Shown here one piece after another: positions 1 through 7,847 of a stretch of 10,599 bases of DNA. Position 1 is the first letter of the stretch. Each line of letters opens with the position of its first letter. The stretch spans positions 1 to 10,599 of the forward strand of contig JALLPB010001235.1 in assembly GCA_036939975.1 (NCBI GenBank). The letters run 5' to 3'. The DNA is from Cyclostephanos tholiformis (taxonomy: Eukaryota; Bacillariophyta; Thalassiosirophyceae; Thalassiosirales; Thalassiosiraceae). The notes under the pieces were generated by a model. It searched no databases. It saw only the letters and a list, made by a program, of their open reading frames with translations, and was not told the origin of the DNA. Both the position numbers and the translations under genes were made by a program.

Positions 1-7
1 TTAGTGT

Positions 8-41
8 CTGGTGCTTAAACCCCGCTGGTGCTTAAACCCCG
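8..41. repeat. tandem duplication of a 17-base unit
   Basis: The unit ctggtgcttaaaccccg occurs twice head to tail with no mismatch (8-24 and 25-41). It lies in non-coding sequence near the window edge, so more units may lie upstream only if the sequence before base 8 continues the pattern; the visible bases 1-7 do not. It does not match a TTAGGG-type telomere repeat. Its function is unknown. Confidence 0.85.
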
Positions 42-389
42 ACTTGTACGGTAGTAATAGTACACGATACCATAATTTTTATGCTAAGTATTGATTCCTG
101 TTTCAGGAAGCGAGCCCCGTGAGGGAAAAAACGCCCGTGACGCGCCATGCCACTTACCAGTAAACCTAAAAAAATGTATTTTCCCAACGCCGGAGCCTCG
201 AGAGAGGGGCGGGCGGGGGGGACTGCAACTCCGACAACAAAAAACAAAACGCAAGAGGAGAAGTAAAAGACTGTGAAGCAAGGAAGATCCGACGAGTTCT
301 TCAATCGGACATTCAGTAGTCGGAGTCTTGGAAGTTACCCGAACGCTCAGGGTGCCATTGTGATTTCTCCGTAAAGGAGGGGGGACGGG
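42..389 (+). promoter_or_regulatory. 5' flank and probable leader of the carrier gene
   Basis: No convincing gene is seen here. The stretch changes from A/T-rich (42-110) to a GC-rich, purine-biased segment with a G run near 205-222 and an AG-rich tract near 250-290. It ends in a G-rich run (376-388) immediately before the carrier start codon. Promoter and 5' untranslated leader are expected here from position only; no recognised core promoter element was identified. Open frames on the minus strand across this stretch have Ser/Leu/Pro-rich, low-complexity content and look like chance. Confidence 0.35.
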
Positions 390-1508
390 ATGCCAACGAA
401 CGAGCACGGTTATTCCTTGAGGTCCATCGGAAATGGTCTCGTCGCTGGTTACGCCGCAGGTATAACTGGGGTAATTGTGGGCCACCCCCTTGATTCCATT
501 AAGGTCTTGCTTCAGACCAACGGTGGCGTGTCATCCGGAGCGCAGAGATCGTCATCGCGGGTAAACACTCCCGCCGGTGGTCACGTCATAACACGGGCTT
601 CGTCTTCCGCCGCCATCGTCGCACAACCGGGCTCTGTTTCTGTGAAGGCGAACGTGAGCACTGTGGCGGCGGGTACTTCGGCACAGAGCCAAACGGCGTC
701 GTCACAGGGATCAATACTGGGCAATCGATCGCTGCGTGCGCTCTATGCGGGAATGACTGGCCCTCTCTTAACATCGGGCATCGTTCAGAGTCTTAACTTT
801 GCAACTTACGATACCGCGAGACGAGTGTTATATAACCACCAATGGCAATCAGAAAATCCTAACAATGCTGTCGTCCAAATTCAACCCAAGGACTATCTAT
901 ATCATGACAACCTATCGAATGTCGCATTGGCATCATTCATATCTGGTAGTTCAGTCAGTGTGGTGACTAGCCCGATGGCTGTCGTCAAAACGAAACAACA
1001 GCTTATGGGGTGGGGATTCCGAAAGGCTATCAGCGTGACATATCTCAGTGGAGGCCTGCGCAGTTTTTACACTGGATTCGGAGCCCATTTCATCTGCGAG
1101 TCGTTTGGGAGGTCTTATTACATGCTTGCATACGAGCTATCGAAACGACAACTAGCTCAAGCAAAAGCCAATGTGCAATCGTCAACGGATTTTACGAACA
1201 GAATGACGACAGAAAATCTCTCTTGTCCGGAGAGGATGCTATGCGCCGCATCTGCCGGGATGACGAGCTGGGCGTTAATCTTCCCCTTCGATGTAATAAA
1301 ATCTAAACTGTACGCGAGGACACTCACCAATCAAGCATCGCCGACAGCGTTTGGTGGTATATCGTTAGCACGACAGCTGGTGAGAGAACAAGGAATTAGA
1401 TCGCTCTATCGAGGTATCGGGGTAACAGTAGCACGGGGTGGTCCTGTTGCCGCAGTAGTGCTACCTGTTTATGACTCTGTGTTGGCTTGGGCATCCGCGC
1501 ATAGTTAA
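390..1508 (+). CDS. mitochondrial carrier family (SLC25) protein
   Basis: This is a 372-residue transporter expected in the mitochondrial inner membrane. The three-repeat carrier architecture is visible. Repeat 1 has the signature HPLDSIK at 32-38 and continues at 113-148. Repeat 2 has SPMAVVK at 194-200. Repeat 3 has FPFDVIK at 298-304. Each signature is followed by a Gly-rich stretch and the family's aromatic-x-Gly motif (LYAG at 118-121, FYTG at 226-229, LYRG at 339-342). Two features are odd. The second signature has Ala where the P-x-[DE]-x-x-[KR] motif expects an acidic residue. Repeat 1 is also interrupted by a Ser/Ala/Thr-rich insert of about 60 residues (45-107), which makes the protein longer than the usual 300 or so residues. 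Spacing of the signatures recalls the carnitine/acylcarnitine and basic amino-acid branch of SLC25, but the substrate cannot be read from the sequence. The start is the first ATG of the frame and repeat 1 begins soon after it. There are no neighbours of related function. Confidence 0.9.
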   Translation: MPTNEHGYSLRSIGNGLVAGYAAGITGVIVGHPLDSIKVLLQTNGGVSSGAQRSSSRVNTPAGGHVITRASSSAAIVAQPGSVSVKANVSTVAAGTSAQSQTASSQGSILGNRSLRALYAGMTGPLLTSGIVQSLNFATYDTARRVLYNHQWQSENPNNAVVQIQPKDYLYHDNLSNVALASFISGSSVSVVTSPMAVVKTKQQLMGWGFRKAISVTYLSGGLRSFYTGFGAHFICESFGRSYYMLAYELSKRQLAQAKANVQSSTDFTNRMTTENLSCPERMLCAASAGMTSWALIFPFDVIKSKLYARTLTNQASPTAFGGISLARQLVREQGIRSLYRGIGVTVARGGPVAAVVLPVYDSVLAWASAHS

Positions 1509-2066
1509 TTTTTGGTTAACTGCTACTATATCCCGTTCGTTTTCCTTTCAAGCTTTCATTTCACGCATGAGTTGAATCAACTTTTCAAGGATAACTGTCG
1601 AGGTTGTGCGCTGTTTCAGGGCGCCAGAATAACAAAGCTGCCTCGACGCTAGCAATCCTCCATGTTTCATCCCAAATTCACTTGAAAAACAAATAAAATT
1701 CACGAGACGAGAAGCATAGTGGTGAATAATAACTAAAACTAAATTTCTGAATAATGTTTATTACTTGTCCGGCGGCTTGACCATTCTCGTCGTTCATAAG
1801 TAGCGTCCGCGCCCCAACTGTTCGATAGATAAGGTGGTCCAGGTCTTGCGAACCGCCATGAGAAGCAATAATTTTCGTTGTTTGACCGAAGCCCAATGAA
1901 ATGAATGTGTAAGCATGGACCTGGTCCTGAATAAATATAGGCCCGCTCGTCGTTGAATTCAGGCTTCTTATTCAGGCGTAACGCATCAATCTTCCTGCGA
2001 TAATGTACACCAGGCATGAATGTATCAACACGCAATATCGGAGAGGTGGAGAATCGAGGTAACGAT
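1509..2066. other. spacer with an unrecognised minus-strand open frame
   Basis: This gap holds the 3' flank of the carrier (plus strand) and of the kinase (minus strand), which converge here. On the minus strand a frame stays open from inside the kinase gene through to a TAG at 1739. Its first ATG is at 2017, giving 92 codons. The predicted product has mixed, protein-like composition, including PGVHYRRKIDALRLNKK and YSGPGPCLHIHF. I do not recognise it. It could be a short gene, an alternative 3' end of the kinase transcript, or chance; the kinase itself ends cleanly at its own TGA. A second overlapping minus frame (1678-1896) lacks an ATG. Confidence 0.25.
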
Positions 2067-2666
2067 TCACCTACGTCCCAAATAATGATCGACGAGATCG
2101 TCCGACATATGGAATGAGGTGACGCGCGCGAGACGTCGGAATCGTTCCTGTGGGACGGGTGGCCTAAATATCCTCGCCATATTCGATACGATCCTCGGGG
2201 CGTCCCTCGGGCGTATCGTCTCGTGTCCCCTCCTATTGCGACACCGTTCGATGCAAACGTCCCTATCGTAATCGAAGATCACGCAGTCGACATCCACGTT
2301 CATTTCGTATGCCAATTGGATCCACGTCCTACGCTGGTCGACGTCGAAGTTACACCGATCGATCACGACCGATGCCCCCCCCCCGGCCAATGCCGATCGG
2401 GCGACGTCGACGCACCTTTGACGCGAGCCGAGCGTATCCTGATTCACCCGCACGAATTTCATATCCCCCGAGGCACTCCTCCTCCCGGTGGACGATGACG
2501 TGCCGGTGGTCGACTCCTTTTCGAGTCTGGACGCGAAATGGCTCTTGCCGGACCCGGGAATGCCGACGAGCAGTATCATGAATGGGCGGGAGGGGGACGT
2601 GCCGGCCATCATCGTTCGTTCCGATGTCCCGTGATCCGATCTCTCTTTGGGAGCGGTTTGGGACAT
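2067..2666 (-). CDS. small P-loop kinase, AAA_33 / polynucleotide-kinase-like
   Basis: This is a 199-residue predicted nucleotide-dependent kinase. Numbered from the chosen ATG, Walker A is GIPGSGKS at 35-42, in the setting of a hydrophobic strand (FMILLVG). A V-R-V-N-Q-D-T element follows near 72-78, then strand SVVIDRCNFD at 99-108 with the Asp/Arg expected of a DxxR-type catalytic segment. An Arg-rich lid, IERCRNRRGHE, lies near 139-149. This order (Walker A, NQDT, IDRCNF, Arg lid) matches the kinase domain found alone or fused to macro/HIT modules in eukaryotic polynucleotide-kinase-like proteins; no such fusion partner is seen here. A Ser/Thr/Gly-rich linker (about 53-67) separates Walker A from the next strand. 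The frame is open further upstream, but only to a GTG (2702), so the ATG at 2666 was taken. The gene is markedly CpG-rich. It is divergent from the SET gene. The phosphate acceptor (DNA, RNA or a small molecule) is unknown. Confidence 0.75.
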   Translation of the reverse strand: MSQTAPKERSDHGTSERTMMAGTSPSRPFMILLVGIPGSGKSHFASRLEKESTTGTSSSTGRRSASGDMKFVRVNQDTLGSRQRCVDVARSALAGGGASVVIDRCNFDVDQRRTWIQLAYEMNVDVDCVIFDYDRDVCIERCRNRRGHETIRPRDAPRIVSNMARIFRPPVPQERFRRLARVTSFHMSDDLVDHYLGRR

Positions 2667-2907
2667 TAACCGTCGGTCTGTCCTTGATCCGTTTAGCTTC
2701 ACGATTATTTGAACCCCCTGTGAACCATGGAGATGCCGCCCCTCTAACCCACACCATTATCCATGCTTCCTTAAGAAGATGGACGCTTCCTCGTTTTCAT
2801 CTATGTCCACGCTGTCACCTACATCAAGTAACACCAACATTGTTTTATGTCTTCTCCACAATAAGCGAAGCCTTCACGACATGGCAATCTCGCCGTGACC
2901 TGCTACC
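2667..2907. promoter_or_regulatory. shared region between divergent kinase and SET genes
   Basis: The two start codons point away from each other across 241 bases, so both promoters and leaders should lie here. I see no gene and no motif that I can name with confidence. An ORF on the plus strand that crosses this stretch overlaps the kinase and has no family resemblance. Confidence 0.4.
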
Positions 2908-3897
2908 ATGCCGCCTTCAGATGATACGAGCCGTGATAGTATTTCCATTGACAGCGACGTGGCCTTCGCATTTGTAGATTTTTCAGGTGTGGACTTTGGC
3001 GATGACGAGAAATCCGACGACAGGAAGGCAGAACGTGAAGTGGTGGAGTGCCATAATCAGAATATCGATGAGCCGAAGCTTCATCATCGCATCGTCTTAT
3101 CGGATGATCCAAAACGACAGAAGCGGAACGCGTACCCTAAAGAGGCGGTAAAGCGAAACGACGCTGAAAAATGCCAAAAACGACACGAGCAGACGATGAA
3201 GTGCGTCGAATTGCCAGATGGCCAAAAGCTGCAGAAACGAGGGACGCATGATCCGGATTTGTTCAAAGCCCAATCGCGACGTGTTCACAATCTATGTCGG
3301 TGGTATGAACTGGGAATAAGGCCTTCTTTGTCCTCGTCGTCTTTGCTCAACCTTGCGGCCCATGAACATAAGGACGAGGACCTTTTCAACGTAAAGGTCG
3401 ATAATCTGAGGACACTTCTCGTGCGTAGCATCCAAGCACAAGATGACCTGAATACAAACCTTCCACCACATCCTCGTGGAGAATATGAAGACATCTTGAG
3501 GGTTGCTCCGTCGACAATTAACGGCGCAGGAAACGGCCTCTTTGCAACAGCACACATTCCAAAAGGAGGAGTCGTGTGTTACTACGCTGGTTATCGTCAT
3601 CATTACGAATCACAGAAGCGATTTAAGGGAAAGGCAAGAGCATACATATTGAAACTTCAAAATGGGTGGCCAAAAAATGATCGCCGGAACGATGGTTTTG
3701 TTGATGCGCTTCCGACTGAGGATGTACTCGCAAGGTTCATAAATGATCCCAAGCTAGAGGAGCGTTGCAATGTCACATTCAAATATATTCAAGAGCCCGG
3801 AATATGGCATTGTCCCGTGGTTTCGATCCGCGATATTGCGGCAGGTGAAGAACTGTTCATATCATATGGCCCCCGGTATTGGTCAGATCAAGAATGA
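2908..3897 (+). CDS. SET-domain protein, putative lysine methyltransferase
   Basis: This 329-residue protein has a C-terminal SET domain (about 196-325), a fold that transfers methyl from S-adenosylmethionine to protein lysines. Visible SET elements in order are GAGNGLFA at 206-213 (cofactor-binding GxG), ARFINDP at 275-281 followed by NVTF at 288-291 (the region equivalent to the RFINHS/NH motif), and GEELFISYG at 313-321 with an aromatic pair YW at 324-325. The classic His of NHxC is replaced by Asp (N-D-P), as in several divergent SET families. There is no pre-SET or Cys-rich post-SET zinc module; the chain ends four residues after YW. The N-terminal half (1-190) is charged and lacks a recognised domain. 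It carries repeated basic K-R clusters at about 69-110, which could direct it to the nucleus. Histone versus non-histone substrate cannot be decided. The context tacc-ATG-cc supports the start. Confidence 0.85.
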   Translation: MPPSDDTSRDSISIDSDVAFAFVDFSGVDFGDDEKSDDRKAEREVVECHNQNIDEPKLHHRIVLSDDPKRQKRNAYPKEAVKRNDAEKCQKRHEQTMKCVELPDGQKLQKRGTHDPDLFKAQSRRVHNLCRWYELGIRPSLSSSSLLNLAAHEHKDEDLFNVKVDNLRTLLVRSIQAQDDLNTNLPPHPRGEYEDILRVAPSTINGAGNGLFATAHIPKGGVVCYYAGYRHHYESQKRFKGKARAYILKLQNGWPKNDRRNDGFVDALPTEDVLARFINDPKLEERCNVTFKYIQEPGIWHCPVVSIRDIAAGEELFISYGPRYWSDQE

Positions 3898-3976
3898 TAC
3901 CTTCACTGGGCATGAGATTTTCGATAGTTATTAGAAACCATATAATGCCAGGTCTTTAGTGCAATAGACTATCTCA
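3898..3976. other. convergent 3' spacer
   Basis: Only 79 bases separate the stop codons of the SET gene (plus) and the next gene (minus), so the two transcripts probably share or overlap their 3' ends. I see no hairpin or clear polyadenylation hexamer. Confidence 0.4.
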
Positions 3977-5548
3977 CTATGGTTTAGACAACTGACTCGC
4001 AATCATTGATTTTGATATGCGCCTCATGAATGAATTAATCTTCGATAATACATTTTCTGTAGATCCCAGCCACATGGCTCGCTCCGGCATGGGGTAATCA
4101 TCAATCTGGTCGAGCACAAGTCTAGGTTCATTGCAGAAGAGATGAACAGCTTTGCGTACCAAATCGGAATCTGATTCTGGCGGCAGCTGGTAATATCTCC
4201 TCAATAGATCGGCGCCTTCAGCATTTTCGTCGCGACTTGAAAATACTGCCGGCCAACCGGACCAAAAATTACATTTCGATGCTGCCCACGACGCCAATGA
4301 TGGCGGATTCGACGATCCCAACGGATTGGCTGCATCTACGTTACCATTTGTTAAATTAGTACATTCCGGGAGAGTTATGCGTTTACCTCGCAGGTCCAAT
4401 GTACAAGATCGGCCTGGAGCGTACCATGGAGGTGACTCGCCATAGCGAATGTAGCGAACTGTGCATTTGTGCTTTGGCTCTGATGATTCCATTTTCGGTC
4501 TGCCTATACCCATCTGATTCCTAATCCTGACAAGTAAGCTAAACTTGACAGGATCCACTTCGTTGAAACTCGAAGAAACACTATCTTTCTCGATAGCATG
4601 GTTGAATGAGTATGAGTACATCTCGCGAACTGATCCATACTTTGGTCCCGATAAGCTTCCACCACCATCTCCTTTTCCGAATTGAACAAGGCGCGATCGC
4701 GGTGGATTAACAACGCCATCTTCTGATCCTGTCTGGTGGTATAGCTTCAAGGGTGGTAGCACCGGCCGTTCGCTGTCAAATTTTCTTTGGGCGTGGATGG
4801 CAAAATCAAATGTAGGAAATGAATCGTCGCTACTAGAGGGACTACCTTGAACTAGTCCGATGAGATATTCATTTTTACAATCTTCGTTTTCGGTGACGCC
4901 ACCACGCTCTGAAATAATCACCATTTCTTTTCCATTGTTTCTGGATATGAATGTTATAGCACAATCGTAAACTGCCACGCTTTCCGATGAGGACAGATGA
5001 CGAAGTGGCCCATCTGGTCTGAGCCGCAATGATGTTAGAAGACTATTATACGGCGAAAATTTCTTAGTATCCAAGAGTTGATTTCTGTGAATGACCTCAT
5101 CCGGTGAGGGAGACCGGCGCCGATAGCAGAATAATCTCCTTGATAGAATGGTGTTTGCAGCGTCCCATTGCAGAGTGGAGCTTTCCCGGGACGTTAGGAT
5201 ACTGGCTGCAGGTAAATCATTCAATATGATTTGCTCTCCATCTGACAGCCGAGAGCGCTCAATCATGGGCAATTTTTTTACGAGCTCGAGTCCCTCGACG
5301 TCTGCAATCACTCTACCAGTCACGGGATCAGTTAGTGTCCCTTCGTAGGACCATATCGCCGGGCTCTCGTGGGGGTCATGTGAACCACAGCGATTTCTAA
5401 GGAAATTTACAATGACATTTGCAGAGAACGGACCACCCACTTGTTCGTGCGCCACCGACGATGATGGAAACGATGTTGGTGATGTCGCCGTTGGTCGAAG
5501 AAGAATCAACACGGAGACCACCGTAGAATAATAGCGGTGAGGTGCCAT
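3977..5548 (-). CDS. unrecognised protein with a probable signal peptide
   Basis: I do not recognise this 523-residue protein. From the ATG at 5548 it begins MAPHRYYSTVVSVLILL, a basic then hydrophobic stretch of signal-peptide type, followed by a Thr/Ser/Pro-rich segment with a Phe at 27 (P-T-S-F-P). This loosely resembles the Phe-containing cleavage site of diatom plastid preproteins, so entry to the ER or plastid is possible but unproven. The rest looks soluble. A conserved-looking block near 61-91 contains W-S-Y-E-G-T-L-T-D-P-V-T-G-R. A Gly/Ser-rich loop lies mid-protein, and the C-terminal 100 residues are rich in Leu, Arg and Trp. No catalytic motif was found and there is no other obvious membrane span. 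An upstream in-frame ATG at 5650 would add 34 residues (His/Thr/Ser-rich, uncharged) and would bury the hydrophobic segment, so the downstream ATG is preferred. It is convergent with the SET gene and divergent from the STN1-like gene. Confidence 0.65.
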   Translation of the reverse strand: MAPHRYYSTVVSVLILLRPTATSPTSFPSSSVAHEQVGGPFSANVIVNFLRNRCGSHDPHESPAIWSYEGTLTDPVTGRVIADVEGLELVKKLPMIERSRLSDGEQIILNDLPAASILTSRESSTLQWDAANTILSRRLFCYRRRSPSPDEVIHRNQLLDTKKFSPYNSLLTSLRLRPDGPLRHLSSSESVAVYDCAITFISRNNGKEMVIISERGGVTENEDCKNEYLIGLVQGSPSSSDDSFPTFDFAIHAQRKFDSERPVLPPLKLYHQTGSEDGVVNPPRSRLVQFGKGDGGGSLSGPKYGSVREMYSYSFNHAIEKDSVSSSFNEVDPVKFSLLVRIRNQMGIGRPKMESSEPKHKCTVRYIRYGESPPWYAPGRSCTLDLRGKRITLPECTNLTNGNVDAANPLGSSNPPSLASWAASKCNFWSGWPAVFSSRDENAEGADLLRRYYQLPPESDSDLVRKAVHLFCNEPRLVLDQIDDYPMPERAMWLGSTENVLSKINSFMRRISKSMIASQLSKP

Positions 5549-5761
5549 CTCGGATCGTGATTGGCAGGAGGATGCATGTATGTTGTGCAGGATATGTGTG
5601 TGTTGCATAGGACTTGTCATGTGCGTGGTGGTGTTACGGGGGATTTCCATATTACGTACTGTATGGTACAATTACCTACGTATTTACACTACTGAGAAAT
5701 CGATTCGGCAGTCGGCTGATTCAAGGCTCATGTTAAATCCACCTTCCACTAAGATCCCAGC
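5549..5761. promoter_or_regulatory. shared 5' region of divergent genes
   Basis: About 213 bases lie between the minus-strand gene and the STN1-like gene. If the upstream ATG at 5650 is used instead, only 111 bases remain. CA/TG-rich low-complexity sequence (about 5574-5625) lies next to the minus-strand start. No named promoter element can be assigned. Confidence 0.35.
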
Positions 5762-7228
5762 ATGGCTTCTACTCAAAGCAATAATGGTCGCGTAGTTTCA
5801 GATGTTGACTACCGCGTCATTGGTCTCTCTCCCCAGTACTGGTCCTTCACGCCTCTCTTGGTGGGCGACTTGATCGGCCTTCCTCTCATCAACGGAGTGG
5901 ATTGCTTCGTTTCTCCCGCGAATGTAGGGCGCACGGGGGAAACGGGCCATGATACCGACTGTGAAGGGCAATCTGGTGGGTTTCAGACCGAAATACCTAA
6001 CCGACTGTGCAGTCCTAAATCAAAAAAGCCCAAGCTAAATGGAAATCCCATTGGATCTTGGAACATACTGCCTCTTTCTCGCGTTTTACTCAAAGGCATT
6101 GCAACGGCAATCGTTCGACGTCCGAATGGCTGTACTCAAATTGTCCTTGATGATGGCACCGGCGCCATTGATGTTTTGTATTGGGATAATTCCCATGATG
6201 GCAATAGTGCATATAATCTCCCTCCGTTGCTGTCTGAGCATGAGACATCGAACAATCGACGCGGATTCCGCTTCGATCTAGGCGATTCTTTGGAAGTTAT
6301 GGGTAAGATAAAGGTCATGACAGCGGGAAAATCAAATACTGATAATTGCATGCTGTCAGATTATTCTCCGATTCCGCTCGAGGTCCGATTTGGATGCGTC
6401 AGAGAAATACATGCAACATCGGTGTGTTTAATGGACGAGGGGCAAACGAGGATGGCAAATCAATGGAATGGAGAAATCGTGCACTGGCTTAAATGCATGA
6501 AGTTCTCTCGAAAATGCAGTTTGACGAATGACAGCAGAATAAGAAATGGCAAAAATATCCTACCTTTACTTGGCGATAGTATTTGTGCGTCGATTGAGAG
6601 TGCGAGCTGTGACTTATGTGGCTACAATGACAGAAATGTGCAAGACAGAGAGTGCTGCCAAACTCCGCGTCGGTTTCGCAGTGCCTTCTTTTATTGTCAC
6701 TGTGAGGCAACCTGGGAGACACTAGACCCTAGCTTTCGCTTTCGGGATGCATTTCTCCATAGATTGTTGGATTTAGAAGCACAGCTCCAACGCACTTCCG
6801 ATTCTTGCTTTCCGTCAGCAACAGAAGACTGTATAGATCTGCTTGGCGTGCCGCCGGATACAATACTTCCACCATTCTTGTTTACTTTCGAATCTGTATT
6901 CAATGATAAAGCATTATCGTCAATAGCAAGTGAGACTGTGGCATCGACAACCTTGCCTGAAGTAAATGCTCAGAGATTAATTCGAAAGGTCTTTGCGGCC
7001 ATAACCAAAGAGGGCATCTTGAGTTTGTTTGATCCGGAAGAAGATTTATATGTTTTAGTGTCTCGCAATAGAGTAATTGAACCGTTTCTTAAACGATCCA
7101 TGGGGGCAGATGAAATTGGCCTTGGAGTAGATCCGCAGTTCTTAACTCCTCCATTTTTTATGAGCAATGTCCCCAAAAAAAGGATTACTGCAATAAAGAA
7201 TTGGATTGAAGAAGGCAACGCTGCTTGA
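5762..7228 (+). CDS. STN1-like OB-fold protein (putative CST telomere-complex subunit)
   Basis: This is a 488-residue putative single-stranded-DNA-binding protein. The N-terminus has the STN1 pattern: QYWSFTPLLVGDLIGL at 25-40, then the OB-fold at about 104-245. The OB-fold includes VLLKGIATAIVRR (108-120), the hallmark strand LDDGTGAIDVLYW (129-141), FDLGDSLEVMGKI (171-183) and REIHATSV (214-221). A winged-helix-like C-terminal part follows (395-445, with QRLIRKVFAAITKEGILSLF). In the known family STN1 works with CTC1 and TEN1 to protect telomeres and stimulate DNA polymerase alpha-primase. A basic stretch PKSKKPK (85-91) fits nuclear import. The oddity is a segment of about 60 residues between OB and winged helix with six Cys (283, 286, 298, 299, 312, 314) ending CHCEATWETLDPSFRFRDA; it looks like a metal-binding insert. 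The protein is longer than the human protein (about 370). ATG context cagcATGgc is favourable. An alternative reading is another OB-fold protein of the RPA2/STN1 superfamily. Confidence 0.75.
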   Translation: MASTQSNNGRVVSDVDYRVIGLSPQYWSFTPLLVGDLIGLPLINGVDCFVSPANVGRTGETGHDTDCEGQSGGFQTEIPNRLCSPKSKKPKLNGNPIGSWNILPLSRVLLKGIATAIVRRPNGCTQIVLDDGTGAIDVLYWDNSHDGNSAYNLPPLLSEHETSNNRRGFRFDLGDSLEVMGKIKVMTAGKSNTDNCMLSDYSPIPLEVRFGCVREIHATSVCLMDEGQTRMANQWNGEIVHWLKCMKFSRKCSLTNDSRIRNGKNILPLLGDSICASIESASCDLCGYNDRNVQDRECCQTPRRFRSAFFYCHCEATWETLDPSFRFRDAFLHRLLDLEAQLQRTSDSCFPSATEDCIDLLGVPPDTILPPFLFTFESVFNDKALSSIASETVASTTLPEVNAQRLIRKVFAAITKEGILSLFDPEEDLYVLVSRNRVIEPFLKRSMGADEIGLGVDPQFLTPPFFMSNVPKKRITAIKNWIEEGNAA

Positions 7229-7847
7229 TTGCCTGTGATGTCTGCTGTAAGTTCTTTAAGTGCCTTCTCTAAAAATAAATTGTCTTTGTCACTGTCACCT
7301 GGTTGTTACTATTTACTATACGAGAGAGATATGCTATTTCTCTCTAAACATCACCTCTCACCCGTCTCGTACCATCTCACTAGTGACCAATAGTGTCCTG
7401 ACATCCCCAGACACAATAGTTTGGGAAGAGGAGAAGTGAGGGCTAGAATTCTTAGGGTATCTACGGCTATCCCATCATCAACTAATAAAAGGGAAGAAAT
7501 GGCAAATACCCATGTATTGACCTTTTGTAATGTCACGTGCAACACCATGGTCCAACACTGTCCCATGTGCCATGTTTTTGATGTGACAATCTTTTTCATG
7601 TGTATTTTTTCATAATTTAATTTGCACAATCTCACCTAATCTGGTATGATGTCTCAAATCTCACATGTGTTCACATCTATTAATTAAATGTCACATCTGC
7701 ATAAAAAATTATCTGAGGTATCGTACCACACTTCTGTATATGACATCCCCTGTACATACATGCATTTACTGTGACTTCTTCTGTTCACTAATTCCCTGTA
7801 CCTTCACCTATCCTCATTGAAAGTGTGTCATTGTGAATCATCCAACA
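7229..7847. other. A/T-rich spacer, no supported gene
   Basis: This begins as the 3' flank of the STN1-like gene; an AATAAA at 7274-7279 could serve polyadenylation. It then enters repeat-like, CpG-poor DNA. Visible items are an imperfect hairpin (about 7323-7345, agagagata / tatttctctct), a longer imperfect inverted pair near 7388-7426 (ccaatagtgtc / gacacaatagtttgg), and many recurring tcacat/catgtg words between 7535 and 7695. The short open frames (for example 7421-7615) have no ATG-context or family support. Confidence 0.4.

Noticed and set aside
8..41. Telomere-like repeat (contains ttaaacccc)
   Set aside because: Only two 17-base units, not the TTAGGG/CCCTAA pattern, and internal to a gene region.
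84..485. 133-codon minus-strand open frame upstream of the carrier
   Set aside because: Low-complexity Ser/Leu/Pro-rich product, overlaps the carrier start on the other strand, no family resemblance.
2223..2977. Plus-strand open frames over the kinase gene
   Set aside because: They are shadows of the CpG-rich kinase frame; the minus strand carries a clear Walker A domain.
4504..4719. Overlapping minus-strand frame within the 523-residue gene
   Set aside because: Short, wholly inside a long open frame, no independent support.
7421..7615. 64-codon plus-strand frame
   Set aside because: Starts at a non-ATG codon in repeat-rich sequence, no splice or homology support.
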